From JADCRZ01 sp965200945 (lineage in GTDB: Bacteria; Bacteroidota; Bacteroidia; Chitinophagales; Chitinophagaceae), in the NCBI GenBank assembly GCA_965200945.1, contig OZ241749.1:62001-126000 (forward strand): 64,000 nt of DNA, read 5' to 3'. Below the pieces are notes generated by a model. It was given only the letters and a program-made list of their open reading frames with translations. It made no database searches and was not told the DNA's origin. Positions 18,971-28,782 of the stretch are shown piece by piece. Position numbers and translations under genes: made by a program. How positions within the stretch are numbered: the stretch's first letter is position 1; every line of letters starts with the position of its first letter.

Positions 18971-20338
18971 ATGAAATTTCACCTTTCTGCCGTAACCTCG
19001 CTTTGCCTGATCTTTCTTGTCCATCTTCCCGCATTTTCACAGATCGGAAAGCGTTTTCCTTCCGAAAAAAAAGTAGTCAAGGACCCGGTCACCGGCACCC
19101 CGCTCACCTTCCTGACGAGTACGCCCTTTGGTGATTCCAAAATTTACCAGACGCACAACCAGTGGACCTCCGACGGCCAGTGGCTCATCTTCCGGTCGGG
19201 CCGGGTGAAAGGAGAGGCGATGGCGGTAAACGAGACAACGGGGGAGATGGTACAGGTAACGGAAGGCGGCTACACGGGCATGCTCAACATAGCCCGTAAA
19301 TCGATGAAGCTGTTCTTCATGCGCATCCCGGTCACGGATACGGGTAAGCGCAGCGGAGCCCGGGTTCAGATCATCGAGGTAGACCTGGCAAAGCTGTTCA
19401 GCGACAGCAAAGCCGGCAGGCTGCAGAAAGCAGACGTGTACCAGCGTGTCTGCGGCACCACGACACCTGAACTGGGCGCGGGCGGCGATATGGCGCTTGA
19501 CGGCGCCGAAGACCGGGCTTATTTCCGGGTGGGCAAAGAAGAAGCCGCCAGGCATATAAAGCCGGATACCAAAATTGAAGGTCCATTCGGTCCCAGGAAC
19601 ATGGGCGCCGGCCCTTCGGGGATAGCTGCCATGAATGTGCAGACGGGTGAGATAAAGTATGTGGTGTCGGTGCCTTTTCAGATCGGGCATATACAGACCA
19701 ACCCCTGGGTGCCTGGCGAGATCGTTTTCTGCTGGGAGACCGGTGGCAAATCGCCGCAGCGCACCTGGACGGTGCTCTCGGATGGCAGTGGCCTGCGGCC
19801 CCTGTACCCCGAATCCGAAAATGAATGGGTAACCCATGAAGCCGTGATCTCGAAAGACGAAGTGGCCCTGTCGATCATGGGGCACCGGAAAATTCCGGGC
19901 ACCAGCGGTACGGCCGCGGCGGGAACAGCAGTCGGAGGCGCCAATCCCGGACAGGAGACCGCCTGGGGACCATCCGGCACCCGGGAAAAACCGACCGGCC
20001 TCGCGATCGTCAACCTCCGCACCAGGGAGATGACCATCGCCGGACAAACACCTTCGGGCAGCGGGCTCTGGCATGTGAGCGGCTCGCCCGACGGGCGCTG
20101 GGCGGTAGGCGATGATTTTTCGCGGGGTATTTACCTGATCGACCGGCACACCCGGGAAATGATCCTGTTGTCGACCGGTCACAAAGAAACAGCCGCCGAT
20201 CATCCGCATCCGACCATGAGTCCGGACGGCACAAAGATCCAGATCCAGTCGGCCATGCTTTCCGCCGACAACCGCTCCATGAATATCTGTATCATACCGG
20301 TTCCGGAGAGCTGGTTAAAAAGGACTTATGGAGATTAG
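18971..20338 (+). CDS. Exported oligogalacturonate lyase-like beta-propeller protein (PL22-like)
   Basis: The 455-residue protein has a signal peptide ending FSQ near residue 24. It begins with the pattern GKRFPSEKKVVKDPVTG and L-T-S found at the start of PL22 oligogalacturonate lyases. It carries repeated propeller blades (WTSDGQWLIFRSGR, SGSPDGRWAVGDD) and ends with a DHPHPTMSPDG strand and a PES motif near the C-terminus, also as in PL22. It would act in the periplasm on unsaturated pectin fragments. The family match is from the ends and the fold, so substrate is not proven. Confidence 0.75.
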   Translation: MKFHLSAVTSLCLIFLVHLPAFSQIGKRFPSEKKVVKDPVTGTPLTFLTSTPFGDSKIYQTHNQWTSDGQWLIFRSGRVKGEAMAVNETTGEMVQVTEGGYTGMLNIARKSMKLFFMRIPVTDTGKRSGARVQIIEVDLAKLFSDSKAGRLQKADVYQRVCGTTTPELGAGGDMALDGAEDRAYFRVGKEEAARHIKPDTKIEGPFGPRNMGAGPSGIAAMNVQTGEIKYVVSVPFQIGHIQTNPWVPGEIVFCWETGGKSPQRTWTVLSDGSGLRPLYPESENEWVTHEAVISKDEVALSIMGHRKIPGTSGTAAAGTAVGGANPGQETAWGPSGTREKPTGLAIVNLRTREMTIAGQTPSGSGLWHVSGSPDGRWAVGDDFSRGIYLIDRHTREMILLSTGHKETAADHPHPTMSPDGTKIQIQSAMLSADNRSMNICIIPVPESWLKRTYGD

Positions 20339-20488
20339 AAGGGCGGATAAAATAGCGGGTGGCGTACGTGTGCCTGTATGATTTAAAAGCACCCAACTTT
20401 TCCGTAGCAAACAGGATTTTGCCTTCCATCCTTTTTTGGCTTTTCGGGTCGGTAGCCGCGGAGTACCATTGCCACAAATCTTTAAACC

Positions 20489-22942
20489 GTGACTGCTCTC
20501 ACCGGATCCTCTTTCCGCCAGTTCAAATCCTTGTTTTTCGTTGGTATCCTGGGGCTGTTCAGCCTGTCTGCCTTTTCGCAGGCTGCACCCACTGTGCTGG
20601 TCAAAGGCATGGTGCGTGATTCGGCCAAACATGAACCGCTGGCTTACGTAACCATCACCGTGCAGGACCCGAAAACCAGCGAACCCATCAAAACTATGCT
20701 CACCAAAGAAGACGGCAGTTTCGAGGTGGCAGTCGCCAAAGATAAAAAGCTGGCCCTGGTGTGGGCGTTTGTAGGATACGCCGAGATCCGGAAAGAACTG
20801 ACGGCCAGCCAGCCGGTCACCGACCTGGGAACGATCTCCATGACGGCGGCTGCATCCGGCCAGCTCAAAGAAGTGGCGGTAACGGCCAGCAGGCCCATCC
20901 TGAAGCAGGAAGCCGACCGCATCACCTTCGACGTGCAGGCCGACCCGGAAAACAAAGTGATCACCGTACTCGATATGTTGCGGAAAGTGCCGCTGGTATC
21001 GGTTGACGGGTCAGACAATATCAAACTGAAAGGCAATACCAATTACAAGATCCTGCTCAACGGCAAACCCTCTTCGCTGCTGGCAAGGAACCCTTCCGAC
21101 GTGTTCCGCTCCATGCCCGCCTCCAACATCCTCAAGATAGAGGTGATCACCACGCCACCGGCAAAATACGATGCGGAAGGACTGGCCGGCATCATCAACA
21201 TCATCACCAAAAAGAATATAGACCAGGGATATAACGGCAGCATCAACACCCGCTATAACAGCGTGTACGGACCCGGTATCAACCTGAACGGCACGGTGAA
21301 ACAGGGCAAGTTCGGGGTGAACGGATACATCGGCTACAACAGGCAGAACAAACAATCCACAGATTTCGGGTTCACCAATTCCATTTTTCACCCTGTTACT
21401 TCCACCGTTTTGCAGAACGGCCAGCGGGTGAACCAGGGCAACAATACCTATGGCAGCGCCGAGCTGAGCTTTGAGATCGATTCGCTGGACCTGCTGACCA
21501 GTTCGGTGGAGATGTACAACGGGCGTTTTACAAGGGATAACAACCAGCTGTCGCGCTCCCTCATTGCTAACGATGCGCTGGCCCAGCAGTACCGCCTGAT
21601 CAACCAGGGAGAGTCGGAATACAAAGGCACCGATCTGGCGCTTAACTACGAACGGGGTTTCAAGAGAAGCAAGGAACAGTTGCTGACCACTTCCTACAAA
21701 TACGGATCGAACGGCAATCTCCAGAACACGGATGTGTCGCTCACCGAAAAGATCAATTACCTCGCGCCCAATTACCTGCAGTACAACAACTCGGGAACAA
21801 AAGAACATACTTTCCAGCTGGACTACATCTACCCGGTAAAAAAGCTGAATGTGGAAGCGGGCGCAAAAGCCATCCTCCGCAAAAATTACAGCCTGTTCAC
21901 AACCGACAATTACAACGACGCCAGCCAGAAATACGTGAACGATCCGTTGCAGACCAATGACTTTACCTACCTGCAGAACGTGTACAGCGTCTATAATTCG
22001 TACCAGCTGAAGCTGAAGAAATCGGTGATCAAAGGCGGTTTGCGCCTCGAACATACCACTGTGGATGCAGACTTCACTTCCACGGCCAGCAAGGTGAAAC
22101 AGGATTACAACAACCTGGTACCGTCTTTCTCGATACAGCAGACCCTCAACAAGACAAACAATATTACGTTTGGCTTCAGTCAGCGCATCCAGCGGCCGGG
22201 CATCTGGCAGCTGAACCCGTTTGTAGACCGCTCGAATCCCAAGTGGCTGAATGTAGGCAACCCCGACCTGAAACCGGTCGTGAACCGGAACTTCGAGATC
22301 GGCTACAGCAACTTCGCCAAAGGGTCGATCAATGCAGGGCTGAGCTATTCGTTTGCCAGCAACACCGTGGAGAATGTGGTGAGCGTGGGGCTCGATACCG
22401 TAACCACTTCCACCTACCGGAATGTGGGCAGCAACAAACGGCTTGGCGCGAGTCTGAACGTCAATTATCCCCTCACTTCCAAACTGACCCTCAACATAAA
22501 TTCGCAGCTTATTCACGTGTGGCTGAAGGGAACGTACAACAACCAGTTCTACAACAACAAGGGCTTTCAGGGCTATATCTTCACCTACGGCAGCTACAAG
22601 TTCGACAAGGGCTGGAGGGCCGGCATCAACCTCGGTGTCGACAGCCGGTATGTGCTGCTGCAGGGAAGAGACAACTACTGGGTCAACGCAAACGTGAGCG
22701 GGTCGAAGGTCTTCTTCAAGGAAAAGGCGACGCTGTCGCTGTCAGTGAACAATCCCTGGAAGAAACTCCTGCGGCTCGACTTTTACACCAACTCGCCCGA
22801 TTTCCGGCAATCGAACTACAGTTACCAGTATTACCGCACATTCAATATCAGCTTCAACTACAAGTTCGGCAAGCTGAACAGCAGCATTAAAAAGAACCAG
22901 CGCAACATTAAGAACGATGATGTGAACAGCGGATCAAGGTAG
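20489..22942 (+). CDS. TonB-dependent receptor, outer-membrane beta-barrel family
   Basis: The 817-residue protein starts at a GTG (20489); no better start precedes the signal peptide, which ends FSQA near residue 31. Residues about 38-115 form a carboxypeptidase-regulatory-like domain, 130-230 the TonB plug with KVPLVSVDGSDNIKLKGNTNYKILLNGKPS broken by no gap, and the rest a long outer-membrane barrel ending in the aromatic strand FNISFNYKFG. This is the siderophore- or unknown-ligand-type group that lacks a SusD partner. It stands as a single gene after the PL22-like gene. Confidence 0.9.
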   Translation: MTALTGSSFRQFKSLFFVGILGLFSLSAFSQAAPTVLVKGMVRDSAKHEPLAYVTITVQDPKTSEPIKTMLTKEDGSFEVAVAKDKKLALVWAFVGYAEIRKELTASQPVTDLGTISMTAAASGQLKEVAVTASRPILKQEADRITFDVQADPENKVITVLDMLRKVPLVSVDGSDNIKLKGNTNYKILLNGKPSSLLARNPSDVFRSMPASNILKIEVITTPPAKYDAEGLAGIINIITKKNIDQGYNGSINTRYNSVYGPGINLNGTVKQGKFGVNGYIGYNRQNKQSTDFGFTNSIFHPVTSTVLQNGQRVNQGNNTYGSAELSFEIDSLDLLTSSVEMYNGRFTRDNNQLSRSLIANDALAQQYRLINQGESEYKGTDLALNYERGFKRSKEQLLTTSYKYGSNGNLQNTDVSLTEKINYLAPNYLQYNNSGTKEHTFQLDYIYPVKKLNVEAGAKAILRKNYSLFTTDNYNDASQKYVNDPLQTNDFTYLQNVYSVYNSYQLKLKKSVIKGGLRLEHTTVDADFTSTASKVKQDYNNLVPSFSIQQTLNKTNNITFGFSQRIQRPGIWQLNPFVDRSNPKWLNVGNPDLKPVVNRNFEIGYSNFAKGSINAGLSYSFASNTVENVVSVGLDTVTTSTYRNVGSNKRLGASLNVNYPLTSKLTLNINSQLIHVWLKGTYNNQFYNNKGFQGYIFTYGSYKFDKGWRAGINLGVDSRYVLLQGRDNYWVNANVSGSKVFFKEKATLSLSVNNPWKKLLRLDFYTNSPDFRQSNYSYQYYRTFNISFNYKFGKLNSSIKKNQRNIKNDDVNSGSR

Positions 22943-22991
22943 CCGCGAAAATTGCCGCTGAAATTTTGGGAGATGCGTATTTTTATCTTGT

Positions 22992-23819
22992 ATGAAAAAA
23001 ATATCCCTGCTGCTGGTAGTTGTTTGTACCCTGGCGCTCCGCGCACCCGTGAAGGAGCTAAGCTGGCTGGCCCTGGGTGATTCGATCACCTACCTCAACG
23101 ACCATCTGAACGAAACAGGCAACCGCGTTTCGAAGGGATATATGACGCGGGTGAGCGAACGGTTGCCGAACATCCATTTCATCAACCAGGGGCACAACGG
23201 CTGGACGGTGGTGCGCATAGCAAAGGAGATCGAAACGCTGAAGCTGGAAAAGGCGGATGTGTTCTCTGTGTTCCTGGGCACCAACGACTGGTGGCGCGGC
23301 GAGCCGCTCGGAACGATGACCGATTACATGGGCGATACCGGCACGGGCACCGTGTTTGGGGCGTACCGGGTCATCATCAACAAACTGCGCAGCCTGAACC
23401 CCGAGGCCACTTTTATCCTCATCACCCCCATGCAGCGATCCGATTTTGTGTATGTTGGCAATGCGCACAACAATGCATACGGTTCCTACAAGCCAAAGAA
23501 CGGACAATCCTTGTTGCAGTTCGCTGATGCCGTGAAGGAGATCGCCCGGTATGAACACTTCAAAGTGGTGGATCTGTATCATGAATCTTCCCTGTCTGCA
23601 AAGCATGCGGTAAAGTTCAAGCACCTGAAAGATTCTCTCACGGGCAGCTACCGCAACTATCCCTACCCTTCGTACGAGAACCGCTCCTTCAATCCGGATA
23701 CCGACGAGTATCCCTATCCCCCCGAAGCCATCGGCATCACCTATGACGGACTGCACCCATCCGACAAGGGGAACGAGATCATCGCGGGGAAGCTGGTGAA
23801 GATCTTGAAGAAATTATAG
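22992..23819 (+). CDS. SGNH/GDSL-family hydrolase
   Basis: The 275-residue protein has an N-terminal hydrophobic signal (residues 4-18). The four SGNH blocks are visible: catalytic Ser in ALGDSITYLND (block I), a Gly in the GHNGW turn (II), Asn in FLGTNDWW (III), and the Asp-x-x-His pair in DGLHPSDKGNEIIA (V). It is an exported esterase or acetyl-hydrolase of unknown substrate, starting 50 bases after the TonB receptor gene and possibly co-transcribed. Confidence 0.9.
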   Translation: MKKISLLLVVVCTLALRAPVKELSWLALGDSITYLNDHLNETGNRVSKGYMTRVSERLPNIHFINQGHNGWTVVRIAKEIETLKLEKADVFSVFLGTNDWWRGEPLGTMTDYMGDTGTGTVFGAYRVIINKLRSLNPEATFILITPMQRSDFVYVGNAHNNAYGSYKPKNGQSLLQFADAVKEIARYEHFKVVDLYHESSLSAKHAVKFKHLKDSLTGSYRNYPYPSYENRSFNPDTDEYPYPPEAIGITYDGLHPSDKGNEIIAGKLVKILKKL

Positions 23820-23958
23820 AGGCTGGGTAAGCAGGTGTTAACATCTTTCCCCGGAATGCAATTCTTCCCTACCTTGCCGCCCACGGAGGCATCGGTGAAT
23901 GTCATGAAGCTTTTCCCTGAACCCACTTTGTTATCCTGCATCTAATCCGCTCCCTGAA

Positions 23959-24855
23959 ATGGCCAATAAAATAGAAAGACTGAAAAGATCCAAGGAAGAG
24001 GCCGCGGTGCGTACCACCTGGTTCAGCATCGTGGGCAATACGGTACTGGCTATCATCAAGGCGCTGGCCGGTTATTTCGGTCACTCGTATGCCCTCATCG
24101 CCGATGCCATCGAGTCCACCTCCGACATCCTGGCTTCGATCGTGGTGCTGTTCGGACTGAAGTTTGCCAGCCGGCCGGCCGACAAGAACCATCCGTATGG
24201 GCATGGAAGGGTGGAACCTCTTATCACGTTCTGTGTGGTGGGGTTTCTGGTGATGTCGGCCACCATCATCGCGTACGAAAGCATCAAGAATATCAGCACG
24301 CCGCATGAGCTGCCCCGGCCTTTCACGCTGTTCATCCTCGGGGCCATCATCATCTGGAAAGAGATCTCGTTCCGCATCGTGATGAAAAAAAGCAGGGAGA
24401 CCAACAGCTCTTCCCTGAAAGCCGACGCGTGGCACCATCGCAGCGATGCCATCACGTCTGTGTCTGCCTTTTTAGGTATCTCTTTTGCGCTGATCATGGG
24501 CAAAGGCTATGAATCGGCCGATGACTGGGCTGCCCTCTTCGCGTCCGGATTCATCCTCTACAACAGTTACCTGATCTTCCGGCCTGCCCTGGGTGAGATC
24601 ATGGATGAGAACGTGCATGGGGAGATCGAGGAGCGCGTGCGGAGAGTAGGCATCACGGTGCCCGGTGTGCTCGACACCGAAAAATGCATGATCCGGAAAA
24701 CAGGGATGTATTACCTGGTGGACCTGCATGCCATCGTGGCTTCAGACATCTCTGTGAAACAGGGGCACGATATCGCGCACAGGCTAAAGGATACTTTAAA
24801 AGAGGAGATACCCGAACTTTCGGATGTGATGGTGCATATCGAGCCGTTTGAGTAG
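23959..24855 (+). CDS. Cation diffusion facilitator transporter
   Basis: The 298-residue inner-membrane protein exports divalent metal ions. The Asp pair of the transport site is in IADAIESTSD (helix 2) and the His/Asp pair in HHRSDAITS (helix 5). The C-terminal 80 residues form the cytoplasmic metal-sensing domain (DLHAIV..VKQGHDIAHRL). HHRSD rather than HHKSD is a normal variant. The metal (Zn, Co, Mn or Fe) is not evident. Confidence 0.93.
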   Translation: MANKIERLKRSKEEAAVRTTWFSIVGNTVLAIIKALAGYFGHSYALIADAIESTSDILASIVVLFGLKFASRPADKNHPYGHGRVEPLITFCVVGFLVMSATIIAYESIKNISTPHELPRPFTLFILGAIIIWKEISFRIVMKKSRETNSSSLKADAWHHRSDAITSVSAFLGISFALIMGKGYESADDWAALFASGFILYNSYLIFRPALGEIMDENVHGEIEERVRRVGITVPGVLDTEKCMIRKTGMYYLVDLHAIVASDISVKQGHDIAHRLKDTLKEEIPELSDVMVHIEPFE

Positions 24856-24934
24856 TGCCATGCGAGGTTGGGACAATGGCAAAAGACTAGAGACAACCTT
24901 CTTTGGAGGTCTTGATAACGGGTTGGTATAAATG

Positions 24935-25450
24935 CTATTCTTCCTCCGGCTTTCCCTGCGCGAAGTTCTGCATCACCACCAGCTTTTCCTGACTTTTGCG
25001 GAGGATCTTTTCCAGGATATCATCCGATTCGTCTTCGTGGTTGATGAGGGCATGGAGGGTGACCTGGTTAAGGAGGTTGTCCATCGTGAACTGGACCATC
25101 TTCCAGAGCGACCGCACAGAGCAGTCGACGGAGCGGTTGCAGAGTTTGATGGCGTTGCCTGCGTGGGTGAGGCAATACTCTCCATCGAACAGGGCGCCGC
25201 CCAGTGCTTTGAGCACGTGATTAATGATGATCTCTGTAGACGGCCGGGCCAGTATGTATCCGCCTTTATACCCGGGCGTGCTGTTGATGAAACCTGCGAT
25301 TCGCAACAGCCGGGTGAGCTTGGCCACATAAGGCACGGTCAGTCCTTCCGCTTCGCTCAGTTGCGGAATACTTATCCCTTTTGGATCGGGGCAGCCTGCA
25401 ATGCGTACCAGGATCCGCAAACCATATTCCTCCTGCGATGAGATCTTCAT
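24935..25450 (-). CDS. Rrf2-family Fe-S cluster-sensing transcription regulator
   Basis: The 171-residue protein has a winged-helix DNA-binding domain (residues 1-65, with ISIPQLSEAEGLTVPYVAKL as the recognition region) and the three-cysteine cluster-binding loop of IscR/SufR-like proteins: Cys93, Cys104 and Cys110. It is the last gene of the suf operon, 17 bases after the DUF59 gene. It is the natural candidate to bind the palindrome upstream of sufB and repress or activate the whole operon according to Fe-S status. Confidence 0.9.
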   Translation of the reverse strand: MKISSQEEYGLRILVRIAGCPDPKGISIPQLSEAEGLTVPYVAKLTRLLRIAGFINSTPGYKGGYILARPSTEIIINHVLKALGGALFDGEYCLTHAGNAIKLCNRSVDCSVRSLWKMVQFTMDNLLNQVTLHALINHEDESDDILEKILRKSQEKLVVMQNFAQGKPEEE

Positions 25451-25466
25451 GGCGTGTTTACTCTTT

Positions 25467-25778
25467 TTATAACATTCCTAATTCAAGCTGGGCCGCTTCA
25501 GACATCATGGTCTTGTTCCAGGCCGGCGTCCAGGTTACCGATACGTGTACGTCGTTCACCCCTTCGATCAGCCGCACTTTCTGGTCTACCTCAATCGGGA
25601 GCGACTGTGCTGCAGGACAGCTAGGCGCGGTGAGGGTCATCACGATCTGCACATTGTTGACGGGCAGGACGTCTACCTCGTAGATCAGTCCCATCTCCCA
25701 AATGTTCACCGGTATCTCCGGGTCGAAGACGGTCTGCAGTTGTTCAATGACTTGTTGCTTCAATTCTTCCGTTTCCAT
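25467..25778 (-). CDS. DUF59/MIP18-family Fe-S assembly protein (SufT-like)
   Basis: The 103-residue protein has the DUF59 landmarks DPEIPVNIWEMGLIYEV and the conserved loop TLTAPSCPAAQSLP with its Cys. Members of this family help deliver or mature Fe-S clusters. Its start overlaps the end of sufE by 35 bases, indicating translational coupling within the suf operon. Confidence 0.93.
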   Translation of the reverse strand: METEELKQQVIEQLQTVFDPEIPVNIWEMGLIYEVDVLPVNNVQIVMTLTAPSCPAAQSLPIEVDQKVRLIEGVNDVHVSVTWTPAWNKTMMSEAAQLELGML

Positions 25779-26220
25779 GGTCGTTGAGTTTTTCTTTCAT
25801 CTTGAAGGCGAGCGCAAAATTTTTCATCTGCCGCACCATGGAAAGCAGTCCGTTGGAGCGGGTCTGCGCCAGGTGGGTGGTCATGCCGATGTTCTGTATG
25901 AAATTCAGCTTTGTTTCCAGGATCTCGTCGGGCGTATGGCCGGAAACTACGCGGATCAGCATGCTGATAAGGCCTTTGACGATGATGGCATCGGAGTCGG
26001 CTTTAAAAAGCAGGCGGCCGTCTTCTTCCTGTGCAGTGAGCCACACGGTCGACTGGCAGCCCTTAACCTTGTTGCTGTCGGTCTTGTATTCGTCTTCCAG
26101 CCTGGGCAGCCTTTTGCCAAGGTCGATGATGTATTCGTATTTATCGTCCCAGGAATCAAAAAGGGCGAACTCTTCGGTGATCTCGTCTTCGGTTTCCTGG
26201 ATGGTAGGTTGCGTGTTCAT
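25744..26220 (-). CDS. sufE: SufE-like sulfur acceptor
   Basis: The 158-residue protein takes persulfide sulfur from SufS and passes it to the SufBCD scaffold. The acceptor Cys55 sits in KVKGCQSTVW, and the C-terminal helix has GLISMLIRVVSGHTPDEI. It lies 5 bases downstream of sufS. Confidence 0.95.
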   Translation of the reverse strand: MNTQPTIQETEDEITEEFALFDSWDDKYEYIIDLGKRLPRLEDEYKTDSNKVKGCQSTVWLTAQEEDGRLLFKADSDAIIVKGLISMLIRVVSGHTPDEILETKLNFIQNIGMTTHLAQTRSNGLLSMVRQMKNFALAFKMKEKLNDHGNGRIEATSH

Positions 26221-26225
26221 GCGGT

Positions 26226-27470
26226 TTACAACAGCATTTTGATGGTTTTGTGAAGGCCCTTTACCAGCGCGTCCACTTCATCGCGGGTATTGTATACGGC
26301 GAACGAAGCCCGGGCGGTGCCGGGGATGCCAAAGCAGTCCATCACGGGCTGCGTGCAATGATGACCGGTACGAACGGCGATGCCCTGGTTGTCGAGTATG
26401 ATGCCGATGTCCTGCGGATGTGCCCCGCGAAGGCCGAAGGAGATGAGCGGCGATTTGTTGCGTGCCGTTCCGATCAGCGTGATCTCCGGGATCTGTTCGA
26501 GCTGGGCTGTGGCGTATACCAGCAGGTCGTGCTCGTGCGCAGCGATCGCTTGCTTGCCGATGCCGTTTATGAAGTCAAGCGCCGTTTTGAAGGCCACCAC
26601 ATCCGCGATGTTGGGGGTGCCGGCTTCATATTTGTAGGGCAGGTCGTTGTAAGTGGTTTTGGTGAAACTGACGTCTTTGATCATTTCACCGCCGCCCATA
26701 AACACAGGCATGGATTCAAGGAGTTCCTTTTTGCCATACAGCACGCCCACGCCGGTAGGGCCGTAGAGTTTGTGACCGGAGAAGGCAAAGAAGTCGCAAT
26801 CCATTTCCTGCACGTCGATGTCGATGTGCACGGCCGACTGTGCGCCGTCGATCATGACCACTGCGCCCACGGCGTGGGCCGCGTCGATGATCTGCTTCAC
26901 CGGGTTGATGGTGCCCAGCGAGTTGGACACATGCACCACCGAAACCAGTTTTGTGCGGGCGTTCAGGAGTTTTTCGTATTCCTCCATCACCAGTTCACCT
27001 TCCTGATTGACCGGTATCACCTTTAATTCAGCGCCTTTTTCCTCGCAGAGGATCTGCCAGGGAACGATGTTGGAATGGTGCTCGATGGAAGAGATGATGA
27101 TTTCGTCGCCGGCCCTCACGTTGGCGCGGCCCCAGGTGAACGCCACCAGGTTGATGCCTTCGGTGGTGCCTTTGGTGAAGATGATCTGCTCGCGCGAAGG
27201 GGCGTTGATAAAATCGCGGGCCGTATCGCGCGTCTGCTCAAACGCCGCGGTGGCTTCTTCAGCCAGCGTATGGATGCCGCGGTGGATGTTGGCATTGAAG
27301 CCGGAGTAATAATCGACCAGCGCATCGATCACCACCTGCGGTTTCTGCGATGTGGCGGCGTTGTCGAGGTACACCAGCGGCCTGCCTTTTACCAGCCTGC
27401 TGAGGATGGGAAACTGCCGCCGGATGCTTTGCACATCTATCGAAGCGGAGACTGATTTTGTTGCTATCAT
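26226..27470 (-). CDS. sufS: Cysteine desulfurase SufS
   Basis: This PLP enzyme releases sulfur from cysteine for Fe-S clusters. In 414 residues it shows the PLP Lys234 in SGHKLYGPTG and the active Cys372 in RTGHHCTQPVMD on a short loop, the class II (SufS/CsdA) form. Its start overlaps the sufD stop by 4 bases. Confidence 0.97.
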   Translation of the reverse strand: MIATKSVSASIDVQSIRRQFPILSRLVKGRPLVYLDNAATSQKPQVVIDALVDYYSGFNANIHRGIHTLAEEATAAFEQTRDTARDFINAPSREQIIFTKGTTEGINLVAFTWGRANVRAGDEIIISSIEHHSNIVPWQILCEEKGAELKVIPVNQEGELVMEEYEKLLNARTKLVSVVHVSNSLGTINPVKQIIDAAHAVGAVVMIDGAQSAVHIDIDVQEMDCDFFAFSGHKLYGPTGVGVLYGKKELLESMPVFMGGGEMIKDVSFTKTTYNDLPYKYEAGTPNIADVVAFKTALDFINGIGKQAIAAHEHDLLVYATAQLEQIPEITLIGTARNKSPLISFGLRGAHPQDIGIILDNQGIAVRTGHHCTQPVMDCFGIPGTARASFAVYNTRDEVDALVKGLHKTIKMLL

Positions 27471-28771
27471 GATACTTCGGAAGTTAATCGCTGTACGATG
27501 AGCTCTTCCACATAGGTTCTGAGTACAGCAGGTTTAATTTTTTCCAGGATGTCCATCGCAAAACCCTGAAGCAGCAGCGCTATGGCTTTGCGGTAGGGGA
27601 TCCCTCTTGCCTGCAGGTAGAAAAGGCCGTCTTCATCGAGGCTGCCCACGGTACAGCCATGCGAACATTTCACATCGTCCGCAAAGATCTCGAGCTGCGG
27701 CTTGGTGTTGACGTTGGCGGTATCGGAGAGCAGGATGTTCTTGTTCGACTGGAAGGCGTTGGTCTTCTGGGCGTCTTTGCGTACGAAAATTTTTCCGTTG
27801 AACACGCCGGTGGCCTGGTCGTCGAGAATGCCTTTGTACAGTTCGTTGCTCTGGCAGTCGGGCACCATATTGTCGACCAGGGTGTGGTTGTCGATATGGC
27901 TTTTGCCGCGCTGGAAATAGAGACCGTACAGGTGGGCTTCGGCGTGAGGCGCTTCCATGATGGCGTGCAGGTTGTTGCGCACGATGCCGCCGTTGAGCGA
28001 GATGGTAACGGTGTTTACCACGCTCGTGCCGATCTGCCGGATGTGCGTAGTGCTTACCTGGCTCGCATGCGAACCGTCGTTCTGTATTTTGTAATACGCG
28101 ACGTTGGCGCTTTCTTCCACCACCATTTCCATGACCTGGTTGGTGATGCTGCCGGCCTTTCCAAGCGTAGCATAGGTTTCCACGAATTGTACCTGTGCCT
28201 GTTCACTGACGAGCACAAGGCTGCGGGGCTGCGCCAGCACGGGTTCGTTGCGGGTATCGGTGATGTTGTAGATGTACACGGGCTGATCGATCAGCTGCCT
28301 CCGCTGCACATGCAGGAAAACGCCGCCATGGATGAAAGCGGTGTTGAGGGCGTTGATACCGTCTTTCAGGTAGCGGCTGCTGTGGTTGAAATGGAGGTCG
28401 ACAAACGATCTGTATTCGTTGGAAGCGGCTTCTTCCAGCGGGAGCAGTACAAGTCCTCTTGACCGGATGGTGGAAAGCGGGGAAGAGAAGATGCCGTTTA
28501 CAAATACCAGCTCGTTGGCGGAAGCGGAACCCGGCAGGCGGATCTCCTGGAGGTCAGCTGCGGTTACGCCGTTTTCAGCTGCAGCTATTGAATAGGGCCT
28601 GTCGAACAGGCTGTTGATCTGGGTATATTTCCATTCTTCATTGCGTACGGTGGGGATGCCCATGCGGTCGAAGTCCTGCATCGCTTTGCGGCGCGCGGAA
28701 CCGAGGAGGCTGTCGTCGCCGGCCGGCTGCAGCCGCTCGAACGCTTCCCTGAAATTATTGGTGCTGTTCAT
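27467..28771 (-). CDS. sufD: Fe-S scaffold subunit SufD
   Basis: The 434-residue protein is the SufB paralogue that forms SufBC2D. The C-terminal half is a right-handed beta-helix with the family patterns VDNMVPDCQSNELYKG, NAFQSNKNILLSD, ADDVKCSHGCTVGSLDEDGLFYLQARGI. It lies 11 bases after sufC. Confidence 0.96.
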   Translation of the reverse strand: MNSTNNFREAFERLQPAGDDSLLGSARRKAMQDFDRMGIPTVRNEEWKYTQINSLFDRPYSIAAAENGVTAADLQEIRLPGSASANELVFVNGIFSSPLSTIRSRGLVLLPLEEAASNEYRSFVDLHFNHSSRYLKDGINALNTAFIHGGVFLHVQRRQLIDQPVYIYNITDTRNEPVLAQPRSLVLVSEQAQVQFVETYATLGKAGSITNQVMEMVVEESANVAYYKIQNDGSHASQVSTTHIRQIGTSVVNTVTISLNGGIVRNNLHAIMEAPHAEAHLYGLYFQRGKSHIDNHTLVDNMVPDCQSNELYKGILDDQATGVFNGKIFVRKDAQKTNAFQSNKNILLSDTANVNTKPQLEIFADDVKCSHGCTVGSLDEDGLFYLQARGIPYRKAIALLLQGFAMDILEKIKPAVLRTYVEELIVQRLTSEVS

Positions 28772-28782
28772 GCATTGCTTGT

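Noticed and set aside
21011..22516. Minus-strand frame of 501 codons
   Set aside because: Shadow of the TonB receptor gene.
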